Positions 58,622 to 64,000 of a stretch of 64,000 nucleotides of DNA are shown piece after piece. Location: the NCBI GenBank assembly GCA_027493525.1, contig JAOSKN010000001.1:1860001-1924000 (forward strand), written 5' to 3'. Below the pieces are notes generated by a model. That model had not been told where the DNA came from. It saw only the letters and a list, made by a program, of their open reading frames with translations, and ran no database searches. This stretch comes from Planctomycetota bacterium (lineage in GTDB: Bacteria > Planctomycetota > SZUA-567 > H5-PLA8). The position numbers were made by a program, and so were the translations under genes. Position 1 is the first letter of the stretch; each line of letters begins with the position of its first letter.

Positions 58622-59791
58622 ATGCCGGGAAAAATGCTGATTCGGTGGTTCGTGCTCTGCGTCGGGTGCGGATTTGGCGCCGCGCTTTTGCCGGCAAATG
58701 CCGGCGAGGAACAGGCGGCTCCCGAGGGCGACAGCCCCGCGCTGCCGGTAGCCGTTCCCGCCAACGATCCCAAGCTCCAGTACACCGGGCGCTGGGAACT
58801 CGCCAACCCCGCCGCGCCCGAGGCCGAATGGCCGGCCAGCGAACTCGCGTTCACCGTCAGCGGCGGCAGCGTGAACCTCGTGGCCGAGGACCGCGCCCAA
58901 GGCACGCCCAACCCGATCCGCGGGATCTGGGCCGACTACTTCACGGTGCTCGTGGGCGACGCCGAACCGGTCCGGCTGGGCCTGCACCGGCAGCGCAAGG
59001 TCTACCGCCTCGCCGAGAACCTGCCCCAGGGCAAGCACGTCATTCGCGTCTACAAACGGTGCGAGTCGCACACCGGGCGGATCAAGGTCCTGGGCCTGCA
59101 ACTTGAACAGGGCGCGCGACTGCTCGACCCGCCCGCGCGCCCGCGGCGGCGCATCGAGTTCATCGGCGACTCGATCACCTGCGCCTACGGCAACGAGGCG
59201 CCCGACAAGAGCGAGCATTCGTGCCCGTACACCGAGAACAACTACCTCTCCTATGCCGCCGTCGCGGCCCGCGCGCTCCAGGCCGAGCACCACTGCATCG
59301 CCTGGTCGGGGATGGGCGTCTTCCAGAATTACGGCGGCAAGCGCGGCGTGGACCTGATGCCCGACTACTACCTGCGCACGCTGCCCACCGACACGAGCAG
59401 CCGCTGGGAGTTCAAGCGCTGGACGCCGGACGCGGTGGTGATCAACCTCGGCACCAACGACTTCTCGCCCAAGGAATCTCCGACGCGGGAGGAGTTCAAT
59501 ACCGGCTACGCCGGGCTCGTGAAGACCGTACGCGCGAACTACCCCGACGCGACGATCGTCTGCGCCGTCGGGTGCATGATGGGCGGCGCGAAGCTGGAGA
59601 CGATCCGCGGCTATCTCGCGGCGTTGATCGAAGAGCACGCAAAAGCCGGCGACGCGAAGCTGCATTACGTCGAGTTCGAGCCGCAGAAGCAGGAAGACGG
59701 CATCGGCGCCGACTGGCATCCCAGCGTCAAGACGCACGCCAAGATGGCGACCGTGCTGACGGCGAAGCTGAAAGAGCTCATGGGCTGGTGA
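58622..59791 (+). CDS. Exported SGNH esterase, carbohydrate-esterase family 2-like
   Basis: A 389-residue protein from ATG 58622, with AGGAGA upstream. The signal peptide is IRWFVLCVGCGFGAALLPANAGE. A ~120-residue N-terminal beta domain (GRWELANPAAPEAEWPAS) is followed by an SGNH domain: the nucleophile Ser in EFIGDSITCAYGNE, the Gly and Asn blocks in INLGTNDF, and Asp/His in ADWHPSVKTHAKMA. This layout is that of CE2 acetylxylan/glucomannan esterases, which remove acetyl groups from plant-type polysaccharides outside the cytoplasm. It sits with the MFS and aldo/keto reductase genes. Confidence 0.88.
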   Translation: MPGKMLIRWFVLCVGCGFGAALLPANAGEEQAAPEGDSPALPVAVPANDPKLQYTGRWELANPAAPEAEWPASELAFTVSGGSVNLVAEDRAQGTPNPIRGIWADYFTVLVGDAEPVRLGLHRQRKVYRLAENLPQGKHVIRVYKRCESHTGRIKVLGLQLEQGARLLDPPARPRRRIEFIGDSITCAYGNEAPDKSEHSCPYTENNYLSYAAVAARALQAEHHCIAWSGMGVFQNYGGKRGVDLMPDYYLRTLPTDTSSRWEFKRWTPDAVVINLGTNDFSPKESPTREEFNTGYAGLVKTVRANYPDATIVCAVGCMMGGAKLETIRGYLAALIEEHAKAGDAKLHYVEFEPQKQEDGIGADWHPSVKTHAKMATVLTAKLKELMGW

Positions 59792-59837
59792 GCACCCCTT
59801 CTTGTAACTCAAATCGTCATAAGCGCTAACGGCCGTA

Positions 59838-59866
59838 TTGACGCACAGGTGCGGTGGTTCTAAACT
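59838..59866 (+). promoter_or_regulatory. Sigma-70-type promoter for ispG
   Basis: TTGACG at 59838-59843, a 17-base spacer, TAAACT at 59861-59866. The expected start near 59873 gives a 45-base leader. It is one of the best promoters in the window. Confidence 0.65.
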
Positions 59867-59917
59867 CTTGTGTCCTGACCGCTTAGCAACGGCCGAGGCG
59901 CTGGAGAACTTTCGCAC

Positions 59918-61165
59918 ATGCTTCCCGTCAAGCGTCACCAGACCGTCGGCGTCAGCGTCGGCGGGATCGCCGTCGGCGGCGGTTCGCCGGTCGTCGTGCA
60001 GTCCATGGCGAACACGGATACGGCCGATCCGGCCTCCACCGCGCAGCAGGTGTACGAGCTGGCCGAGGCCGGGAGCGAACTGGTCCGCATCACCGTCAAC
60101 ACGCCGGAAGCCGCCGCGGCCGTGCCGGAGATCCGCCGCCGGCTGCACGACCGCGGCTGCGCCGTCCCGCTCATCGGGGACTTCCACTACAACGGCCACA
60201 AGCTGCTCAGCGAAGTTCCCGAGTGCGCGCGGGTGCTGGACAAGTACCGCATCAATCCCGGCAACGTCGGGCGCGGGAAGAAGCGCGACGAGCAATTCAG
60301 CACGATCTGCGAGATCGCCGTCGAGAACAACAAGCCGGTGCGCATCGGCGTCAACGCCGGCTCGCTGAACCAGGAACTCGTGGTCGCGAAGATGGACGAG
60401 GCCGTCAAGACAAACCGCGGCATCGACGCCGATTCGATCATCGACGAGTGCATGATCCTCAGCGCGCTGCAGTCCACCGAGCTGGCGCTGCAATGCGGGC
60501 TGCGCAAGGACCAGATCGTCATTTCGTGCAAGATCAGCAAGCCCACGCACCTGATCAGCCTGTACCGCGAGCTGGCGGCGAAGACCGACCAGCCGCTGCA
60601 CCTGGGCCTCACCGAGGCCGGGATGGGCATGAAGGGCGTGATCTGGTCGGCCGCGCCGATGGGCATCCTGCTCGCCGACGGGATCGGCGACACGATCCGC
60701 GTGAGCCTGACGCCGAAGCCCGGCGGCGACCGGCGCGAGGAGGTCTACGCCGCGCAGGAGATCCTGCAGAGCCTCGGCCTGCGCAGCTTCGCGCCCTCGA
60801 TCACCGCCTGCCCCGGGTGCGGGCGGACCACCAGCACCACGTTCCAGGAGCTGGCCGAAGAGATCGAGAAACACGTGAAGCGGAAGATGCCTGAGTGGCG
60901 CCAGAAGTACGCCGGCTTCGAGGACCTCAAGCTCGCCGTGATGGGCTGCGTGGTCAACGGGCCGGGCGAGTCGAAGGCCGCGAACATCGGGATCAGCCTG
61001 CCGGGCACCGGCGAAGCCCCGCACTGCCCGGTCTACGTGGACGGCAAGAACTACACCACGCTCAACGGCACCCCCGCCGAGTTGGCCGTCGCCTTCAAGA
61101 AGCTCGTGGACGAGTACGTCGAGCGGAAGTACGCCAAGGCCGAGGCCCCCGCGCCGGCGGACTGA
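59918..61165 (+). CDS. ispG: 4-hydroxy-3-methylbut-2-enyl-diphosphate synthase
   Basis: A 415-residue iron-sulfur enzyme of the MEP pathway; it converts methylerythritol cyclodiphosphate to HMBPP for isoprenoid synthesis. The start KRHQTVGVSVGGIAVGGGSPVVVQSMANTDT-type sequence and the barrel motifs (IGDFHYNGHKL, RINPGNVGRG, RIGVNAGSL) match the family. Cluster Cys are at 298, 301 and 344 (CPGCGR and GCVVNGPGE), with Glu in NGPGE as the fourth ligand. It is the short two-domain bacterial form. A good promoter precedes it; it converges on the lyase gene with an eight-base gap. Confidence 0.97.
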   Translation: MLPVKRHQTVGVSVGGIAVGGGSPVVVQSMANTDTADPASTAQQVYELAEAGSELVRITVNTPEAAAAVPEIRRRLHDRGCAVPLIGDFHYNGHKLLSEVPECARVLDKYRINPGNVGRGKKRDEQFSTICEIAVENNKPVRIGVNAGSLNQELVVAKMDEAVKTNRGIDADSIIDECMILSALQSTELALQCGLRKDQIVISCKISKPTHLISLYRELAAKTDQPLHLGLTEAGMGMKGVIWSAAPMGILLADGIGDTIRVSLTPKPGGDRREEVYAAQEILQSLGLRSFAPSITACPGCGRTTSTTFQELAEEIEKHVKRKMPEWRQKYAGFEDLKLAVMGCVVNGPGESKAANIGISLPGTGEAPHCPVYVDGKNYTTLNGTPAELAVAFKKLVDEYVERKYAKAEAPAPAD

Positions 61166-61173
61166 CGCGAGCT

Positions 61174-63120
61174 TCAATCCACCAGTTTGACCTGCCAGCG
61201 CAGCACGCCTTCCGCGCCGCTTGACGCGCTGACCCGATCCCAGCCCCCGTCGTCGCGGAGCAGCTCGAAGGCGCACTCGTCGCCGTCCGGGAAGCGCACG
61301 AAACCGGGTTCGGCCGGCGACTGCTGCTCGGGATCGTACGGCCGCAGCACGTGGACCCAGCGCAGCTTCTGGAGCATGCCGGCCGCCGAGACGACGACCT
61401 GGCGGTAGGTCTCGCCGGGGATCGGCCGGCCGCTTTCGAGGGGCTGAATCGCGGCGCGCGCGGAGCCGCCCAGCGGCTTCGAGACCAGCAGCAGGCTCCG
61501 CCGCGGCCCGGCGATGAGCGCGCGCGCCTCGCCGTCGGCGGAGTACTCGACGAGCTTGGGCTCATGGTACGTCGTGAAGCGGGCCTCGAAGGCGGCGGGT
61601 TCGCAGGCCTCGGCCTCGTCCACGACCGCCAGCGCGCGGTCGCGCCAGACCAGGAAGTGCCGGCGATAGCGCGGGAGGATCGGGCCGTACAGCGGCGGCA
61701 ACTCGAGCGTGATGGCCGCCCAGGCGTCCTCCGAACCGACCTGCAGCCCGTGCATCCGTCCGGGCAGGCGCAGGATCTGTTCGCCGCCGTTCACCGCGAG
61801 GCAGTTGTGCTGCAGGCTGCTCTTGTCGCCGTAGTTGAGGTCGGTGAGCAGGTGCTCGCCGTCGAAGACGAGTTCGAAGGAGCCCATGTCGAGCTGCCCG
61901 TGGTTGCGCCCGGTGTCGATGCCCAGCGCGCAGCAGGCCAGGCGCTCGCCGCGCCAGGTGAAGATGCCCGAGTCGCGAAAGTGCTTCACGCGCGGCAGCG
62001 TCGCCGGCCGGGTGTCGAACGGCGCGTCGGGGCGGCAGAAGAGGTCGTCGAAGCTCCAGAAGCTGTAGTCGTTGGTGGGCGTGCTCGCGCGTTCGGGGCC
62101 GTGGAATTCCGTCGAGGCCGGGACGGCGTCCCAGAGCCGCAGCAGCTCGCGGTCGCCGGGGAAGAGCCCGAGCAGCGCGGCGGGGATCAGCCGGCTGTTG
62201 CCCGGGTTGGAATCGCGCATCCGAAACTGGCGCAAGCGCCCGTCGGCATCCTTCCATTTGTGGGTCGCGCAGAAGGCCCCCACGTCCCGGAAGCGCTCGG
62301 TCCAGCCAAAGTCCGTGCCGAAGACATTCCGCGCGGCCAGCGTCAGCAGCGCGCCGTTGCGCATGGCGTAGGAGGTATACATCAGGCCTTCGTCCCAGTC
62401 GCCGTCGCGGCCGATCTCGTTGACGAAGCGCGGGAAGAGCCAGGCCGCGAGCTTCCAGGCCTCGCGCGCCTCGGGCAGTTCGCCCAGCGTCGCCAGCGCG
62501 AGCACGCCCACGCCGCCGTTGATCACCGGGTTCCAGTTGAAGTATTCGCGCACGCCCCATTCGCCGCGCTTCTGCGCCGCCAGCCAGTAGGACTCGAAGA
62601 CGTTATTGACGGCCAGCTCGCGGATGAACGCGCGCTCGGGCTCGTCCAGGGCCTCGTGCAGCCAGTCGTAGGCGCAGCCCAGCGCCTGCGCGCGTTCGCC
62701 GAGGCCCAGGTCGCCGAAGTGGATCGCGTTGGCCGGGTCCTTCAGCCGGTCCTCGTAGCTCTTGCTCAGCCACGGCGTCTCCGCCACGGCGCGGATCTCC
62801 CGCATGCAGCGTTCGAGGTACTTCCGCTCGCGCGTGAGCAGGAACATGAAGGCCGTGCGCATCGTCACCGCGTGGAAGCCGCGCGGCCCGCGGTCGGGCT
62901 GTCCGCCGCCCTCGCGCGGGCGCGGTTCGGCGACGGTCGGGAAGGTCAGGTCCTGCTCGGCTTGCCGCTTGAGCACCGCGCAGGACGCCTCGAACGCCGG
63001 CTTGGCCATCCGCTCGCGCAGCGCGGGGACCTGCTCGCGGGAGAAGAACAGGTACGGGTGCTTCAGGCGTTCCAGAAAGGAAGCCGGATACCCCTGCGTT
63101 GCGGCGGCGGTCAGATCCAT
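61174..63120 (-). CDS. Heparinase II/III-like polysaccharide lyase
   Basis: A 648-residue protein from ATG 63120, with GGGAGAG upstream. The N-terminal (alpha/alpha) toroid includes YFFSREQVPALRERM-type opening (as YLFFSREQVPALRERM), REYFNWNPVINGG and MRDSNPGNSRLIP. The C-terminal beta-sandwich includes GIDTGRNHGQLDMGSFEL and LLTDLNYGDKSSLQHNCLAVNGG, with His and Tyr residues in the positions used by PL12/PL15/PL17 lyases and heparinase II/III. It lacks a clear signal peptide. With three sulfatases in the window, a sulfated uronic-acid polymer is a reasonable substrate guess. Confidence 0.87.
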   Translation of the reverse strand: MDLTAAATQGYPASFLERLKHPYLFFSREQVPALRERMAKPAFEASCAVLKRQAEQDLTFPTVAEPRPREGGGQPDRGPRGFHAVTMRTAFMFLLTRERKYLERCMREIRAVAETPWLSKSYEDRLKDPANAIHFGDLGLGERAQALGCAYDWLHEALDEPERAFIRELAVNNVFESYWLAAQKRGEWGVREYFNWNPVINGGVGVLALATLGELPEAREAWKLAAWLFPRFVNEIGRDGDWDEGLMYTSYAMRNGALLTLAARNVFGTDFGWTERFRDVGAFCATHKWKDADGRLRQFRMRDSNPGNSRLIPAALLGLFPGDRELLRLWDAVPASTEFHGPERASTPTNDYSFWSFDDLFCRPDAPFDTRPATLPRVKHFRDSGIFTWRGERLACCALGIDTGRNHGQLDMGSFELVFDGEHLLTDLNYGDKSSLQHNCLAVNGGEQILRLPGRMHGLQVGSEDAWAAITLELPPLYGPILPRYRRHFLVWRDRALAVVDEAEACEPAAFEARFTTYHEPKLVEYSADGEARALIAGPRRSLLLVSKPLGGSARAAIQPLESGRPIPGETYRQVVVSAAGMLQKLRWVHVLRPYDPEQQSPAEPGFVRFPDGDECAFELLRDDGGWDRVSASSGAEGVLRWQVKLVD

Positions 63121-63285
63121 CGGCGCTCTCCCGGGTGAAGGGTGTGGGTTCAACCTGCCCGATGCGCGAGGCCCTTGTCAATGCGCGGCGCCATTTTCAG
63201 TCCTGAAAGGACCGGAAAGCAATGCGTACGTGAAGGCTTGCGAGCGCAGGAGAAAACGAAGAAATCGAGGCTGCGGCTGCGGCGG

Positions 63286-63687
63286 TCAGAAAAGGGTATC
63301 GAAGCCCGCGGCTTTGAAGTGGCGGTCGTTGGTGAACGCCTGGCGAATGCCCAACCGGCGCATCACGGCGAAGGAGGTCAGATCGACTACGCCTGGTGCG
63401 CCAAGATCTCCGGCACGAAATGAATTCCAGGCAGATTGCCAGTCTTCGCTCGACGGGAAGACCAGCCGCTTTCCAGCCTCCAGGGTGAGTCGCAGGCGAT
63501 CAACCTGTTCGCGATAAGGCCGCCGAGCCGCGGCATTCGAACATTCCAACAGCACGTAGGAAGAGGTGAGTATCCTTTGCCGGTCTGTTCTGATTCTTTG
63601 AAACGCGTCTGCCGCGCTTTGGTGCCATTGATCGGATTCGTCCCACAGGGCAAGGAGCCCTACGGTGTCTACAAAGACGATGCTCAT
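63286..63687 (-). CDS. PIN-domain ribonuclease toxin, VapC-like
   Basis: A 133-residue protein. The acidic metal-site residues of a PIN domain are seen: Asp 7 in VFVDTVGLLAL, Glu in YVLLECSNA (near 49), Asp in GVVDLTSFAVMRR (near 101) and Asp in AFTNDRHF (near 120). VapC-type toxins cleave tRNA or rRNA and arrest growth until bound by their antitoxin. It overlaps the upstream antitoxin gene by ATGA. Confidence 0.9.
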   Translation of the reverse strand: MSIVFVDTVGLLALWDESDQWHQSAADAFQRIRTDRQRILTSSYVLLECSNAAARRPYREQVDRLRLTLEAGKRLVFPSSEDWQSAWNSFRAGDLGAPGVVDLTSFAVMRRLGIRQAFTNDRHFKAAGFDTLF

Positions 63688-63905
63688 GGCTGATGCTCGT
63701 TGTGGCGCTCGGCGACGTCTTTCTCGCCGCTACGGGCTCGAAACGAGAGAATCTCGTAAATGGCGTCAAGGTTGGCTTCGTCATCGGCTGAATTTTTGCC
63801 AACGCGCCGTGGTTCGAAAGCCACCTCGCACTTGTCGGGGAGATCCACTTTCTCGGTGGGCTTGAATACACCGTTTTCGTAGATCGCGTGAATGAGCTTG
63901 CCCAT
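63684..63905 (-). CDS. AF2212-like (DUF104) antitoxin
   Basis: A protein of 73 residues from ATG 63905; an upstream ATG at 63965 lies before the predicted transcript start and is rejected. The N-terminal strand pair IHAIYENGVFKPTEKVDLPD is the hallmark of the AF2212-like antitoxin family, which pairs with PIN toxins. The acidic C-terminal helix (DDEANLDAIYEILSF) would cover the toxin active site. It is the first gene of the pair and probably represses its own promoter. Confidence 0.85.
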   Translation of the reverse strand: MGKLIHAIYENGVFKPTEKVDLPDKCEVAFEPRRVGKNSADDEANLDAIYEILSFRARSGEKDVAERHNEHQP

Positions 63906-63936
63906 GGCCGCGCACCTCGCCTGTCCAGCCTGTTTC

Positions 63937-63965
63937 AGTATACGCAACTCATCCGGGATGCACAA
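63937..63965 (-). promoter_or_regulatory. Sigma-70-type promoter of the toxin-antitoxin pair
   Basis: On the minus strand, TTGTGC (63965-63960), 17 bases, TATACT (63942-63937). The expected start near 63930 is about 25 bases before the antitoxin ATG at 63905. Confidence 0.6.
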
Positions 63966-64000
63966 CGGTTCGGTTCGGCGCGTATGAAAACAAAAAAGGG

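Overview
The window is GC-rich bacterial chromosome with long codon-biased ORFs, short gaps and many overlapping gene ends. A DUF1552 gene, three formylglycine sulfatases, a Ser/Thr kinase fused to a membrane segment, an ECF-like sigma factor of the type common in planctomycetes, a WG-repeat protein, a heparinase-like lyase and an IspG together suggest a member of the PVC group. Planctomycetota is the best guess; Lentisphaerota, Hydrogenedentota or a related candidate phylum is also possible. This is inference from gene families: there is no rRNA, and I recognised no tRNA or CRISPR array.

Layout. 1-1531: end of a DUF1552 gene and an IclR regulator. 1532-2051: a MITE-like palindrome and a copied gene end. 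2052-8447: two zinc-ribbon membrane proteins, an unknown anchored protein and a large VWA protein. 8701-14947: ChbG-like deacetylase, aconitase with a histone-H1-like tail, two methyltransferases and a TerC transporter. 15248-20150: sulfatase, trypsin-like protease with LysM, and two secreted proteins, one built of Pro-Ala repeats. 20436-25693: signalling block (GAF/HD-GYP, STAS, receiver-PAS-GGDEF-EAL). 25734-28884: CinA, Asp-box propeller, DinB. 28970-39880: a minus-strand surface-polysaccharide operon whose genes mostly overlap by ATGA (thymidylate-kinase-like, phosphotransferase, nucleotidyltransferase, glycosyltransferase, sugar transferase, ATP-grasp, HAD, aminotransferase, CapD-like), with a second nucleotidyltransferase diverging from it. 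41631-45419: sulfatase with CorA, then GmhB. 45520-50232: HEAT lipoprotein followed by a lower-GC accessory patch carrying a small lipoprotein and a BsuBI/PstI-type restriction-modification pair. 50282-58550: kinase, sulfatase, sigma factor, WG protein, cupin, aldo-keto reductase, MFS carrier. 58622-63905: CE2-like esterase, ispG, heparinase-like lyase and a PIN toxin-antitoxin pair.

Functionally the window combines breakdown of sulfated or acylated polysaccharides (sulfatases, deacetylase, esterase, lyase) with synthesis of the cell's own surface glycan (operon plus GmhB) and c-di-GMP signalling.

The main unusual signals are: (1) six genes each broken by one base in a short homopolymer, most simply assembly or sequencing indels; (2) a lysine/alanine-rich tail on aconitase; (3) two related ~165-bp palindromic elements; (4) the same upstream arrangement, two A-tract/GCACC palindromes then a TGTA-N13-TACA palindrome then a ribosome site and ATG, found before a sulfatase and before an orphan start codon; (5) two cases where only the 3' end of a gene is copied, one of them flanking a foreign-looking gene; (6) the polysaccharide operon with its uncharacterised nucleotidyltransferase and kinase-like members.
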